From: Roseivivax halodurans JCM 10272
GTDB lineage: Bacteria; Pseudomonadota; Alphaproteobacteria; Rhodobacterales; Rhodobacteraceae
Direction: 5' to 3'
Length of the DNA: 64,000 nucleotides
Assembly (NCBI RefSeq): GCF_000521785.1
Contig: NZ_JALZ01000006.1
Span: 124,001-188,000, forward strand
Shown piece by piece: positions 47,462 to 56,558 of the stretch (its first letter is position 1; the number at the start of each line of letters is the position of its first letter). A program made the position numbers and the translations under genes. A model generated the notes under the pieces. The model was given only the letters and a program-made list of their open reading frames with translations, was not told the DNA's origin and searched no databases.

Positions 47462-47767
47462 TCAGAGGGCTCCCATCACCTTCTGATTGAAACCGTAGAC
47501 ACGGCGACCCCCGGAATACGGAATGAGCTGCACCTCCCGCCGCTGTCCCGGCTCGAAACGCACGGCCGTGCCGGCCGCGATGTCGAGCCGGTGCCCGTGC
47601 GCCGCGCTCCGGTCGAAGTCGAGCGCCGGATTCGCTTCGGCGAAGTGGTAATGGGAGCCGACCTGCACCGGACGGTCGCCGGTATTGGCCACCATCAGGG
47701 TGATCGCCTCGCGCCCCTCGTTCAGGGTGAGATCGCCCGGACCGACGAAAATCTCTCCGGGGATCAC
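47462..47767 (-). CDS. ureB: urease subunit beta
   Basis: 101 aa: '[20 protein letters not shown]' and '[19 protein letters not shown]' are the standard UreB motifs. It is the structural subunit packed against UreC. Its ATG overlaps the stop of the small membrane gene by 4 nt. A gap of 133 bp separates it from the low-complexity gene. Confidence 0.97.
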   Translation of the reverse strand: MIPGEIFVGPGDLTLNEGREAITLMVANTGDRPVQVGSHYHFAEANPALDFDRSAAHGHRLDIAAGTAVRFEPGQRREVQLIPYSGGRRVYGFNQKVMGAL

Positions 47768-47931
47768 CGCCGGTTCCTCCGACGGGCCGCTACAACGCCA
47801 CCCGCAAGGACGAGCACGGCGAGCGCGCCGACCACCGCGAGCCAGCTTGCGCCGTCATGAGGGTGGACGTGGGCGCCCGGATGGGCAGCGGCCGGTGCCG
47901 CGAGGAGGATGAAAGGGGCGCTTCTCAGCAT
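47764..47931 (-). CDS. small His-rich membrane protein between ureA and ureB
   Basis: 55 aa from the ATG at 47931, which has GAAGGAGACATCAC directly upstream. It has an N-terminal signal-like hydrophobic stretch ('[15 protein letters not shown]'), a His-rich loop '[13 protein letters not shown]', one membrane helix ('[20 protein letters not shown]') and a basic tail 'RRRNRR'. Translation is coupled to ureB. The histidines would suit nickel binding at the periplasmic face, but this is inference; no family recognised. Confidence 0.7.
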   Translation of the reverse strand: MLRSAPFILLAAPAAAHPGAHVHPHDGASWLAVVGALAVLVLAGGVVAARRRNRR

Positions 47932-47968
47932 GTGATGTCTCCTTCTGCGGGGCCATCGCCCCGGCATG

Positions 47969-48271
47969 TCAGCGGATGGGGTTGTGGACGGTGACGAGCT
48001 TGGTTCCGTCCGGGAACGTCGCCTCGACCTGCACCTCGGTGATCATCTCGGGCACGCCCTCCATGCATTGCTCGGCGCGGATCACCCGCGCGCCGGCCTG
48101 CATCATCTCGGAGACGGAGCGGCCGTCGCGAGCGCCCTCGACCACCGCGTCGGTGATCAGGGCCACCGCTTCGGGATGGTTCAGCTTCACGCCGCGGGCG
48201 AGACGCCGGCGCGCGACCTCGGCCGCCATCGCCACCATCAGCTTGTCCTTCTCGCGGGGGGTCAGGTTCAT
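47969..48271 (-). CDS. ureA: urease subunit gamma
   Basis: 100 aa: '[27 protein letters not shown]' and '[12 protein letters not shown]' identify UreA. It starts 7 nt after ureD. Separate ureA and ureB genes are the usual non-fused bacterial arrangement. Confidence 0.97.
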   Translation of the reverse strand: MNLTPREKDKLMVAMAAEVARRRLARGVKLNHPEAVALITDAVVEGARDGRSVSEMMQAGARVIRAEQCMEGVPEMITEVQVEATFPDGTKLVTVHNPIR

Positions 48272-48278
48272 GTCGGTC

Positions 48279-49040
48279 TCAGATCATCCAGGGTCGGGGC
48301 AGCGGCGCGTCGCTCAGCGCCGTCAGAAGGGGCACAAGGGTCCGGCGCATCTCGAAGCCGTCAGGCGCAAGGAGGCGCGCGACGACCAGATCCTCGCTCG
48401 GCGCGGACGCTCCCGCGGTGTCCGGCAACCCAGTCCGAATGCTGTCAAGCCGGCCGGACGCGCCGGGCGCGGCGAGGATCAGCGTCGCGACGGCACCTGC
48501 ACCATCCGCGACATGGGGCCGTCCGAGCGTCGTCTCGGCGTCACCGTCGAGCGCGAGACGGTCGGCATAGACCAGCGTGCCGTCGACGCGGAGATCGATC
48601 CGATCCCGCAGATGCAGATCGCGCACCCGCTCGCCCATCGCGGCCCGCCCGAAGATCAGCGTCTCGATCCCGAGGAAGCTTGCGCACCCCGCAAGATCGA
48701 CGGAGAGCGTCCGGTCGAGCGAGCCGCGGTCGAAGAGGATCGTCTCCTGGGGCAGCCAATGCAGCATCGCGCCCTGGCCCGCCGACAGCCGCGTCCTGAC
48801 CCGGCCGGGCGCTCCGGGCACCGCGCGGTAGATCCGTTCGGCGGCCTGCGTGGTCAGCGCGACCTTGGCCTCCGGCGCGACCTCAACGGAGAGGGAAAAG
48901 TCGTCCCCGCCGGTGATGCCGCCCGCGGTGTTCAGCCAGACCGCCTGCAGCGCATCGCCCTGCGGATGGGGAAACATCAGCTTGGACGATCCGCTCTGCA
49001 TCAGGTCGGCAATGACCGACGACTCCCCCCGGCGCCGCAC
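48279..49040 (-). CDS. ureD: urease accessory protein UreD
   Basis: 253 aa from the GTG at 49040, with '[18 protein letters not shown]', '[13 protein letters not shown]' and '[11 protein letters not shown]', all UreD hallmarks. The frame stays open upstream to 49130 and encodes '[14 protein letters not shown]', which matches the conserved N-terminal block of UreD. The true start is therefore probably upstream of the GTG, although that stretch holds no ATG, GTG or TTG. An ATT at 49106 with GAGGGG just before it is the best candidate. UreD is the scaffold that binds apo-urease. First gene of the operon. Confidence 0.9.
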   Translation of the reverse strand: MRRRGESSVIADLMQSGSSKLMFPHPQGDALQAVWLNTAGGITGGDDFSLSVEVAPEAKVALTTQAAERIYRAVPGAPGRVRTRLSAGQGAMLHWLPQETILFDRGSLDRTLSVDLAGCASFLGIETLIFGRAAMGERVRDLHLRDRIDLRVDGTLVYADRLALDGDAETTLGRPHVADGAGAVATLILAAPGASGRLDSIRTGLPDTAGASAPSEDLVVARLLAPDGFEMRRTLVPLLTALSDAPLPRPWMI

Positions 49041-49256
49041 GGCGAGCCGTGCGCGGCCATGGGCGCGCTGCGCCGCGTTCTGCCCTATGCCCTGATCGTA
49101 TGGAATGATCCGCCCCTCGCCTGATTGCGACTATCCTTCACGGCTCGGGCGGGAGCGGCAATCCGGTCGGGCGCCGCAGGTCGGGCAATGACCCGTCCGC
49201 GCTGCGATCGCCGCTCAAAACTTATGCAACGCGCCCGAAAAACAGGCGCCCAGGAA

Positions 49257-49742
49257 TCACCTCTCGTCGGCGGCCTTAAGCGGCGCCTGCGGAGAGAAGC
49301 TGCAGGCCTCGGGCTTGATGTCGAGAAGCGGCGTTCCGTCGATGCAATCGAGCCCGCGGACGATCAGCACATGGCCTTCGCGCCGCACGATCCTGACGCG
49401 CGAAAGGCCGATCGGGTTCGGCCGTACAGGAGAGCGGAGCGCAAACGTCCCCGTGACTCGCCCATCGGATTTCGGGCTCTGATGCACGAGATCGCGCCGC
49501 GAGCGGTCGAGCCAGTAGAGCACGTCGGCGCGAGCGAAGCCTTCCGCCAGTCCGTCGAGCGCCGGCGCCAGCTCGGGCAGAAGCTCGAGCGCGCAATCCG
49601 GCCCGTCCTCGCGCCCCTGCCGCGGGCAATCGGCGCGGGTCGCGAAGGGGGTGCGGATGCGCCCGATGAAGCGGAGCTCGGCATCGCCCGGCGGTCCGAG
49701 ATCGAGCACGCGCTCGCCGTCGCGAAGTGTCGTCTTGGTCAT
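49257..49742 (-). CDS. trmO: tRNA-Thr N6-threonylcarbamoyladenosine-37 methyltransferase family (TrmO/TsaA)
   Basis: 161 aa. 'FIGRIRTPFATRADCPRQG' at the N-terminus, 'DVLYWLDRSRRDLVHQSP' and 'SPVRPNPIGLSRVRI' in the middle, and 'LDCIDGTPLLDIKPE' at the C-terminus are the VirR/YaeB-type SAM-dependent methylase motifs. It N6-methylates t6A37 in tRNA-Thr. GGAGGG lies 7 nt before the ATG at 49742. Confidence 0.9.
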   Translation of the reverse strand: MTKTTLRDGERVLDLGPPGDAELRFIGRIRTPFATRADCPRQGREDGPDCALELLPELAPALDGLAEGFARADVLYWLDRSRRDLVHQSPKSDGRVTGTFALRSPVRPNPIGLSRVRIVRREGHVLIVRGLDCIDGTPLLDIKPEACSFSPQAPLKAADER

Positions 49743-49843
49743 CGGGCACCCTCCGGAGTTCTTTCGCACAGACGATGCCGCCACGAGGGCCTCCGGGCAA
49801 GTCGCCGCCTTGTCGCGCCGGCCCGCCCGGTGCATCCTCGCGC

Positions 49844-50722
49844 ATGATGCAGACCTCCGCTCCAGACCCCGAATATCTCACCGTCCGCGAGCTCGCCGAC
49901 CTGTTGCGTATCAAGGAGCGCAAGGTCTACGACCTTGCCGCCTCCGGCGACGTGCCCTGCGCAAAGGTGACGGGGAAGCTGCTCTTCCCGGCCCGCGACA
50001 TCCGCGCGTGGATCGCGTCCGGAACGCTCAGCGGCAGCGCCCCTCCGAAAGCGCGACCGATGGTGTTTCTCGGCTCGCACGATCCGCTTCTCGACTGGAC
50101 GCTCCGACAGGCTCAGACCGGGCTCGCGACGTATTTCGAAGGCAGTTCGGGCGGGCTGCGCCGCTTCTGCGCTCGTGAGGGCGTGGCGACGGGCCTGCAC
50201 CTCTTCGACAGCGGAGAATGGAACATTCCCGTCGTCGCGAAAGAGGCCTCGGGGCAGGACGCGGTGCTGATCGCCTTCGCGGCCCGCAGACGGGGCATCG
50301 TGACGCGCGCCGATAGTTCGGTGACAGACATTCCCGGCCTCGAGGGGCGCAGGCTCGTGCCGCGCCAGCCCGGCTCCGGCACCGAATCCGTCTTCGGCCA
50401 TCTGCTGAACCAAGCCGGCCTCTCCCGGGCATCGCTGGACCTGGCTCCGCCGGCGCTCAGCGAGCAGGACGCGGTCATGGCGGTCCAGCAGGGCGCTGCG
50501 GAGGCGACCTTCGGTCTCGAGGCGCTCGCCGCCGCCCATGGGTTGCGGTTCGTGCCGCTGATCGAGGAGCGCTTCGATCTGCTGATCGACCGGCGCGCCT
50601 ATTTCGAACCCGAGATGCAACGCCTGATCGCGTTCCTCGGCAGCGCCGCCTTCAGCGATCAGGCCGCGCGCCTTGGCGGCTACGACACCTCCGAGGCGGG
50701 CAGCGTCCGCTGGAACGGCTGA
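49844..50722 (+). CDS. helix-turn-helix regulator with PBP-like ligand domain
   Basis: 292 aa. An excisionase/MerR-like HTH ('YLTVRELADLLRIKERKVYDLAASGDVPCAKV', residues about 10-45) is fused to a periplasmic-binding-protein-like domain ('GSGTESVFGHLL', 'AEATFGLEALAAAHGLRFVPL'). This architecture (PBP domain PF12727) is often found near molybdate or tungstate genes. None are visible nearby, so the ligand is open. Two consecutive ATGs (49844, 49847) could start it. It is divergent from trmO. Confidence 0.82.
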   Translation: MMQTSAPDPEYLTVRELADLLRIKERKVYDLAASGDVPCAKVTGKLLFPARDIRAWIASGTLSGSAPPKARPMVFLGSHDPLLDWTLRQAQTGLATYFEGSSGGLRRFCAREGVATGLHLFDSGEWNIPVVAKEASGQDAVLIAFAARRRGIVTRADSSVTDIPGLEGRRLVPRQPGSGTESVFGHLLNQAGLSRASLDLAPPALSEQDAVMAVQQGAAEATFGLEALAAAHGLRFVPLIEERFDLLIDRRAYFEPEMQRLIAFLGSAAFSDQAARLGGYDTSEAGSVRWNG

Positions 50723-50725
50723 GGG

Positions 50726-51373
50726 TCAGAACGGCGGCTTGGCCCGGAACTTGACGCCCGCGCCGCCATTGGGATGCCGCAGCCGCAATTCCTCGGCGTG
50801 AAGCATCATGCGGGAATACTCCCCGGCCGTCTCCGGCGCGTAGAGCGGATCGCCCAGGATGGGATGCCCGAGCGCGAGGCAATGCACCCGCAGCTGATGG
50901 CTCCGCCCGGTCTGGGGATAGAGCCGCACCCGCGTCTCGTCGTCCCCCTGCCTCTGCACCTTCCAGTCGGTGATCGCGCTGCGCCCCTCGAGATGGTCGA
51001 CCTTCTGCAGGGGGCGGTTCGGCCAGTCCACGGCGATGGGGAGATCGACGCTGCCCCTCGGTGGATCGAGACGGCCGGCGACGCGCGCGACATATGTCTT
51101 CTTCATCTGCCGTTTCTCGAATTGCAGGCCGAGATGCCGCTGCGCGTGGGGCGTCAGCGCAAAGACCATGACGCCCGAGGTGTCCCGGTCGAGACGGTGG
51201 ACCAGCAGAACCTCCGGGAAGGCGACCTTCAGGCGTTCGATCAGGCAGTCCGACAGCTCCGGCCCCTTGCCCGGCACGGAGAGCAGCCCCGCGGGCTTGT
51301 CGACCACGAGGATCTCGTGATCGGCATGGAGGACCGGGATCTCCTCCTGCGGCGGGTCGTAGCTGCCTGTCAT
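50726..51373 (-). CDS. RluA-family pseudouridine synthase
   Basis: 215 aa. The catalytic Asp is in 'VHRLDRDTSGVMVFAL' near residue 60; 'YPQTGRSHQLRVH' and 'GHPILGDPLYA' are family motifs. The length and lack of an S4 domain fit the short RluA type that acts on 23S rRNA and/or tRNA. AGGAGG lies 8 nt before the ATG. Confidence 0.9.
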   Translation of the reverse strand: MTGSYDPPQEEIPVLHADHEILVVDKPAGLLSVPGKGPELSDCLIERLKVAFPEVLLVHRLDRDTSGVMVFALTPHAQRHLGLQFEKRQMKKTYVARVAGRLDPPRGSVDLPIAVDWPNRPLQKVDHLEGRSAITDWKVQRQGDDETRVRLYPQTGRSHQLRVHCLALGHPILGDPLYAPETAGEYSRMMLHAEELRLRHPNGGAGVKFRAKPPF

Positions 51374-51414
51374 GACCCGGCCTCCTGCCAGCGCGCGGGT
51401 CCGCCCGCAAGCCG

Positions 51415-52311
51415 TCAGGCGATCTCGTGTCCGCCGGCGCGCAGATGCCGCGCCACGGCAGCGATGTGGGCGGGGCCGGTCTCGCAGCATCCCCCGACGA
51501 TCTCGGCCCCACGGGAGAGCCAGTCCGCAGCGAAGTCCGCGTACCGATCCGGCCCCATGTCGCGCCGCGCCGAAAGGCGGTCGACGGCGGGCCGCGCCGC
51601 GAGAAACTCCTCGGTGATCGTCTCGAAGCCATTGGCATAGGCGCCGCGCGGGCATGTCACGCCCGCCAGAGCGTCAAGCGCGTCTCCCACCGCTTCCGGC
51701 GCCGAGCAATTGATCAGGACGGCCTCGGCGGCGCTGTCGCGCACCAGCGGGACGAGTTCCGACACCTCTTCGCCCGAGCGCAGCCTGGTGCCGTCGGTGT
51801 CCGAGACGGTGACCGCGAGCCAGCAGGGTCGCTTGGTCGCCTGCATCGCCGCCAGCGCGGCGCGGGCGTGACCGACCGAGGCAACGGTCTCGAAGATCAG
51901 AAGGTCGGTCTCGGGCGAAAGCACCGTGACCACATCGGTATATTCCCCGACGGCGGTGCCGTGATCGGGAAAGAGGTCCGGCCGGTAGGTCGCCCGGAGC
52001 GGTCCGATGGCGCCCGCGACGAGGCCGAACCCGTGCGCATCGCGCGCCGCCCGCGCCTCCTCTATCGCCAGCGCCCTTAGTTCCCCGATCCGGTCGCCGA
52101 GCCCGTCATGGCTCAGCCGGTCGGGCAGGATGGCATAGGTGTTGGCGGTGGCGATCGTGGCTCCGGCCTCGAAGAAGTCGCGATGGACCCGTTCCGTCAG
52201 GCCAGGCCTGTCGAGCAGCACCCGCGTCGCCCAGAGCGGATCGTCCGTCGCCGACCCGCGCTTTGCGATCTCCTGGCCGACGCCGCCGTCGAGTAGCGTG
52301 ATCCGCGCCAT
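51415..52311 (-). CDS. homocysteine S-methyltransferase family protein
   Basis: 298 aa (beta/alpha)8 protein. The zinc cysteines are visible as 'VLINCSAPEA' and 'IVGGCCETGPAHI'. 'LDGGVGQEIAKRG' at the N-terminus and 'ATANTYAI' match MmuM/BHMT-type enzymes that move a methyl group to homocysteine, often from S-methylmethionine. The donor is not evident here. Gene order with two LysE exporters and free-methionine sulfoxide reductase points to methionine metabolism. Confidence 0.88.
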   Translation of the reverse strand: MARITLLDGGVGQEIAKRGSATDDPLWATRVLLDRPGLTERVHRDFFEAGATIATANTYAILPDRLSHDGLGDRIGELRALAIEEARAARDAHGFGLVAGAIGPLRATYRPDLFPDHGTAVGEYTDVVTVLSPETDLLIFETVASVGHARAALAAMQATKRPCWLAVTVSDTDGTRLRSGEEVSELVPLVRDSAAEAVLINCSAPEAVGDALDALAGVTCPRGAYANGFETITEEFLAARPAVDRLSARRDMGPDRYADFAADWLSRGAEIVGGCCETGPAHIAAVARHLRAGGHEIA

Positions 52312-52343
52312 GCCCGTATTCCCCTTCGATGATGCGGCCGGAT

Positions 52344-52961
52344 CTAGGCTACCACCAGCCGGACGGCCAGTGCCGCGAAGACAAGGGCGGACATGCGATC
52401 GAGCAACCTCGACCGAGCGGCGAGCCGGGACCGCAGCACACCCCCCGCCGCCCCGTACGTGCCGGTTACGAGAAGACCGGTCAGGGCGAAGAGCGTTCCG
52501 AGGACGAGCAACTGCGCCCAGACCGGCCCGCGGTCCGGATCGGCGAATTGCGGCAGGAAGGCGAGGATGAAGAGCGCGACCTTGGGGTTCAGCACGTTGG
52601 TCACGACACCCTTGCCGAAGGCGCGCAGAAGGCTCTCGGTGCCAGCCTCATCGGTCTCTGGTGGCGTTGCCCGCCATGCATGCAGCGCGAGCCACGCAAG
52701 ATAGGCCGCGCCCGCGTAGCGCACGAGATCGAGCGCGGCGGGCGTCGCCGCCAGAACCGCCGCCAGCCCTGCGGCGGTGAGGAGGACGTGAAAGAGGCAG
52801 CCGACCGCCACTCCAGCCGCAGCGGCGATCCCGGCACGCGGACCGCCCCGGGCGCCGCAGGCAAGCGCGAACATCACGTCCGCGCCGGGGGTGAGGTTCA
52901 GCACAAGCCCCGCGCCGAGGAAGGCCGCCAGCGTCCCGGCGTCTGGCAGCAGCGCGATCAC
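52344..52961 (-). CDS. LysE/RhtB family amino-acid exporter
   Basis: 205 aa, about six helices, with the family motif 'NLTPGADVMFALACGARGG' near residue 22 and 'NVLNPKVALFILAFLPQF' near 120. Substrate unknown (lysine, threonine, homoserine or others). Its start overlaps the end of the next LysE gene by 4 nt. Confidence 0.9.
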   Translation of the reverse strand: MIALLPDAGTLAAFLGAGLVLNLTPGADVMFALACGARGGPRAGIAAAAGVAVGCLFHVLLTAAGLAAVLAATPAALDLVRYAGAAYLAWLALHAWRATPPETDEAGTESLLRAFGKGVVTNVLNPKVALFILAFLPQFADPDRGPVWAQLLVLGTLFALTGLLVTGTYGAAGGVLRSRLAARSRLLDRMSALVFAALAVRLVVA

Positions 52962-53572
52962 CCGATCACCGCCGAGGCGGCCAGCGCGATCCCGTAGGCG
53001 ATGAAGCAGGCCGCGAGGCCGCGGCGCACCCAGACCTCGGCAATCGCCGACAGAGCCCGCTGACCGAGCCAGGCGCCGAGGGCGGTATAGCCGGTATAGC
53101 TCGCCGCGGTGATGACCAGCGCGGTCGGGACGATCAGGATCATCTGCGTCCAGATCGGCACGCCGGGTTCGACGAATTGCGAGAAGGCGGCGAGGTAGCC
53201 CGCGACGCTCTTGGGGTTGATCGCCGCGATCAGGAATGCGCTCAGCCAGACGGAGCCGGCGCGGGCGGGCGCCTCACCGAGATCGCGCGCCGCCGACCGC
53301 CAGGTCCGGATGCCGAGCCCGATCAGCACCGCCGCTCCGGCGATCCGCGCGATGCCGAACGCCGCTGGCGAGGCGGCGATCAGCGCCGTCACGCCCGCAG
53401 CCGAGAGGCACAGGAACAGGAGCGCCTGCGCGAGGATCGCACTCACCCCGATGAGCGCGCGCGGCAGGCCGAGCGTCATGCCGTTCCGGATGCAATTGAC
53501 CGCGTTCGGCCCCGGGGAGGTGACGAAGACGACCCAGAACGCCGCGAAGACGAGCCATCCGCCGAAGCTCAT
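52958..53572 (-). CDS. LysE/RhtB family amino-acid exporter
   Basis: 204 aa, about six helices: 'VTSPGPNAVNCIRNGM' replaces the usual TPGPN motif, and 'INPKSVAGYLAAFSQF' is the NPK motif. It is coupled by 4-nt overlaps to the exporter gene downstream and to the GAF gene upstream, so the three form one transcription unit. Confidence 0.9.
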   Translation of the reverse strand: MSFGGWLVFAAFWVVFVTSPGPNAVNCIRNGMTLGLPRALIGVSAILAQALLFLCLSAAGVTALIAASPAAFGIARIAGAAVLIGLGIRTWRSAARDLGEAPARAGSVWLSAFLIAAINPKSVAGYLAAFSQFVEPGVPIWTQMILIVPTALVITAASYTGYTALGAWLGQRALSAIAEVWVRRGLAACFIAYGIALAASAVIG

Positions 53573-54027
53573 TCGGCGCGAGCGAAGGCATCGCGCAGGA
53601 TCGCCTCGAGCGCGGCCGCATCGCCCGGGCCGAAGGCGGACGGCCGGTCGCTGTCGATGTCGAGCACCGCGATCAGGCCCCCCGTGCCGTTCCGAACCGG
53701 CAGCACGATCTCGGAGCGCGTCGAGGACGAGCAGGCGATGTGCCCGGGAAACGCCTCGACGTCATCGACGATCTGCACCTCGCCGGTGCGCGCTGCAGCG
53801 CCGCACACACCGCGGTCGAAGGGGATGACGAGGCATCCATGCCCGCCCTGATACGGCCCGATCTTCAGCAGCTCCGGCCCGACGACACGATAGAACCCCG
53901 TCCAGTCGAAGCGGGCATCGGCGTGGTGGAGCTCGCATGCCACCGTCGCCATCAGCGCCACCGCATCCGTCTCGCCCTCGGTGAGGCTGGCGATCGTCTT
54001 GCTGAGTTCGGCGTAATCGGCCTGCAT
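53569..54027 (-). CDS. GAF-domain free methionine-(R)-sulfoxide reductase
   Basis: 152 aa single GAF domain. Three cysteines, C65, C75 and C99, have the same spacing (10 and 24 residues) as the catalytic/resolving cysteines C84, C94 and C118 of E. coli fRMsr. 'FDWTGFYRV' and 'GCLVIPFDRGVCG' are also typical. It reduces free Met-(R)-sulfoxide back to methionine, using thioredoxin. It is the first gene of the unit with the two LysE exporters. Confidence 0.9.
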   Translation of the reverse strand: MQADYAELSKTIASLTEGETDAVALMATVACELHHADARFDWTGFYRVVGPELLKIGPYQGGHGCLVIPFDRGVCGAAARTGEVQIVDDVEAFPGHIACSSSTRSEIVLPVRNGTGGLIAVLDIDSDRPSAFGPGDAAALEAILRDAFARAE

Positions 54028-54175
54028 TTCCGGTCTCCCTAAGGTCTCGCACACGGTCGGGCTACCGGAGCCGTCCCGCTCCGGCAAGCGCCGCCGCCCA
54101 TGCACTTCCAAAAGGCGCACACGGAGCCACATCGCGGCGATTGCACCTTCCCGCCGGTCGTGCTTCCTGCGTGCC

Positions 54176-54781
54176 ATGACGCTCGAGCTCTTCACCGCCC
54201 TTCTGGCTTTCGCCCTCGTGACAGTGATCACGCCGGGGCCGAACAACTTCATGCTGATGGCCTCGGGGGCGAATTTCGGCGTCGCGCGAAGCCTGCCGCA
54301 CATGGCCGGCATCGCGCTCGGCTTTCCGGCGATGGTGTTCTTCGTCGGATTGGGGGTGATGTCGGTGTTCGACCTCTGGCCACCCGCCTACACGATCCTG
54401 CGCGTCGCATCGGCGGCGTACCTGCTCTACCTCGCCTGGAAGATCGCAACCGCCGCACCGAAGTTCGAGAGCGAGAGCGGGGGCCGTCCGCTGACCTTCC
54501 TGCAGGCGGCGGCGTTCCAGTGGGTGAACCCGAAGGCCTGGTCGATGGGCCTCTCGGCGATCACGCTCTACGCGCCGGGCCGCGGCGTGTCCTCGGTGCT
54601 CTGGGTTGCGGGGGTCTACGTCGCCTGCTCGCTGATCTCGACCTCGGCCTGGACCGTTCTCGGCACGGCGATCGGACGCCTTCTCGGCGCGCCGCGCCGA
54701 CTGCGGATCTTCAACATCGCCATGGCGATCCTGCTCGTCGCGACGCTCGTTCCAGTGTTCCTCGCCGGCTCTGCGGGCTGA
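54176..54781 (+). CDS. LysE/RhtB family amino-acid exporter
   Basis: 201 aa. 'VITPGPNNFMLMASGANFG' near residue 17 and 'QWVNPKAWSMGLSAI' near 115 are the family motifs, with about six helices. It is the third LysE-type gene within 2.5 kb, divergent from the other two. Confidence 0.92.
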   Translation: MTLELFTALLAFALVTVITPGPNNFMLMASGANFGVARSLPHMAGIALGFPAMVFFVGLGVMSVFDLWPPAYTILRVASAAYLLYLAWKIATAAPKFESESGGRPLTFLQAAAFQWVNPKAWSMGLSAITLYAPGRGVSSVLWVAGVYVACSLISTSAWTVLGTAIGRLLGAPRRLRIFNIAMAILLVATLVPVFLAGSAG

Positions 54782-54847
54782 CCCGGCGCGGTTGCATCCG
54801 CCCCTCCCCTCCGCCATATCGGGCTCAAACCGCGGAGCCCCGATCCC

Positions 54848-55807
54848 ATGCACTATCTCGACTTCGAAAAACCCCTCGCCGAGATCGAAGGCAAGGCCGA
54901 AGAACTGCGCGCCATGGCGGCGGCGAACCAGGAGATGGACATCGGCGACGAGGCCGCCGCGCTCGACCGCAAGGCCGAGACGATGCTGCGCGATCTCTAC
55001 GGAAAGCTCACGCCCTGGCGGAAATGCCAGATCGCGCGCCACCCCGAGCGTCCGCATTGCAAGGACTACATCGCGGCGCTCTTCACCGAGTACACTCCGC
55101 TCGCCGGCGACCGCACCTTCGGCGACGACCACGCGGTGATGGGCGGTCTTGCCCGGTTCAACGACCGCCCGGTCGTGGTGATCGGCCACGAGAAGGGCAA
55201 CGACACCCAGTCGCGCCTCACCCACAATTTCGGCATGGCCCGCCCCGAGGGCTATCGCAAGGCGATCCGCCTCATGGAGATGGCCGACCGCTTCGGCCTG
55301 CCGGTCGTCACGTTGATCGACACGCCCGGCGCCTATCCCGGCAAGGGCGCCGAGGAGCGCGGCCAGTCCGAGGCCATCGCCCGCTCGACCGAGACCTGCC
55401 TGCAGATCGGCGTTCCACTGGTGTCCATCATCATCGGAGAGGGCGGATCGGGCGGCGCCGTCGCCTTCGCCACCGCCAACCGCGTGGCGATGCTCGAGCA
55501 CTCTGTCTACTCGGTCATCTCGCCCGAGGGCTGTGCCTCGATCCTCTGGAAGGACAGCGAGAAGATGCGCGAGGCCGCCGAGGCGCTGCGCCTGACCGCT
55601 CAGGACCTGCACAAGCTGGGCGTCATCGACCGGATCATCTCCGAGCCGCTCGGCGGCGCGCACCGCGATCCCGAAAGCACCATGGCGAGCGTCGCCGCGA
55701 CGCTGACCGCCATGCTCGGCCAGCTCGAGGATGTCAGCCGCAAGGATCTCGTGAAGACCCGTCGCGAGAAGTTCCTCAAGATGGGCTCCAAAGGCCTCGC
55801 CGCCTAG
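54848..55807 (+). CDS. accA: acetyl-CoA carboxylase carboxyltransferase subunit alpha
   Basis: 319 aa. '[16 protein letters not shown]' and '[20 protein letters not shown]' are diagnostic, and '[13 protein letters not shown]' forms the oxyanion region. With AccD it transfers the carboxyl group from biotin to acetyl-CoA, the first step of fatty-acid synthesis. Its stop shares CTAG with the convergent GntR gene. Confidence 0.97.
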   Translation: MHYLDFEKPLAEIEGKAEELRAMAAANQEMDIGDEAAALDRKAETMLRDLYGKLTPWRKCQIARHPERPHCKDYIAALFTEYTPLAGDRTFGDDHAVMGGLARFNDRPVVVIGHEKGNDTQSRLTHNFGMARPEGYRKAIRLMEMADRFGLPVVTLIDTPGAYPGKGAEERGQSEAIARSTETCLQIGVPLVSIIIGEGGSGGAVAFATANRVAMLEHSVYSVISPEGCASILWKDSEKMREAAEALRLTAQDLHKLGVIDRIISEPLGGAHRDPESTMASVAATLTAMLGQLEDVSRKDLVKTRREKFLKMGSKGLAA

Positions 55808-56478
55808 ACGACCAGCATCCTCAGCCCCTGCGTCACGTCCGATCGGACGGCAAGGCGCAGCCCGGGCTCGTCCCCGGCCTTGAGCGCGGCGATGATCAAT
55901 CTGTGATAATGCGGCGCCTCGGACCGGCGCAGCCGCGTGTAGAGCGCCCGCATCGTCGGGCCGAGCTGCAGCCAGACCGTCTCCGCCATCGCCAGCATCG
56001 CCGGAGCCTGGGCGCGCAGGTAGAGCGTGCGGTGGAACTCGAGATTGGCCCGGATGTAGCCGACCGCGTCGCGGTTCGCGACGACGTCCGAGATGGTCGA
56101 GTTGATGGTCTGAAGGCGCTCGATCAGCGCCATGTGGGCCCGCGGCAGCGCCCGGCTCGACAGCTCGACCTCGAGCAGCGCGCGGAGCGCCGCCAGCTCC
56201 TCGATCCGCTCGTTCGACAGCTCCGGCGTCGAGACGCGGCCCGAGGCCGACATCGACAGTGCCCCCTCCGCGACCAGCCGCTGGACGGCCTCCCGGGCCG
56301 GCGTCATGGAGACGTCGAACTCCCGCCCGATCCCGCGCAGCGTCAGCGCCTCCCCCGGCGCGATCTGGCCGAACATGATGCGCGAGCGCAGGCCGCGATA
56401 GACCCTGTCATGGGCCGAGGGTGCCGGATCCGAGGCGCGTGGGCCGAAGATCGGCGAGGAGCGGGACGACGAGAGCAT
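55804..56478 (-). CDS. GntR-family transcription regulator (FCD subgroup)
   Basis: 224 aa: winged helix at residues 24-90 ('[20 protein letters not shown]', '[21 protein letters not shown]') and an all-helical FCD ligand domain with metal-site histidine in '[13 protein letters not shown]'. It probably senses a small organic acid. No obvious target operon is adjacent. Confidence 0.9.
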   Translation of the reverse strand: MLSSSRSSPIFGPRASDPAPSAHDRVYRGLRSRIMFGQIAPGEALTLRGIGREFDVSMTPAREAVQRLVAEGALSMSASGRVSTPELSNERIEELAALRALLEVELSSRALPRAHMALIERLQTINSTISDVVANRDAVGYIRANLEFHRTLYLRAQAPAMLAMAETVWLQLGPTMRALYTRLRRSEAPHYHRLIIAALKAGDEPGLRLAVRSDVTQGLRMLVV

Positions 56479-56558
56479 CGGGCCATGTGATCACAAACCG
56501 TGGCCGCGTCAATCCGGGCACGTCGCCGGGACCGAAGAACGCCCGACGGAACCCGCGC

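Noticed and set aside
54100-56490. 796-codon plus-strand ORF spanning accA in another frame
   Set aside because: It runs across LysE, accA and antisense GntR sequence; no motif, and the real genes in other frames are unambiguous.
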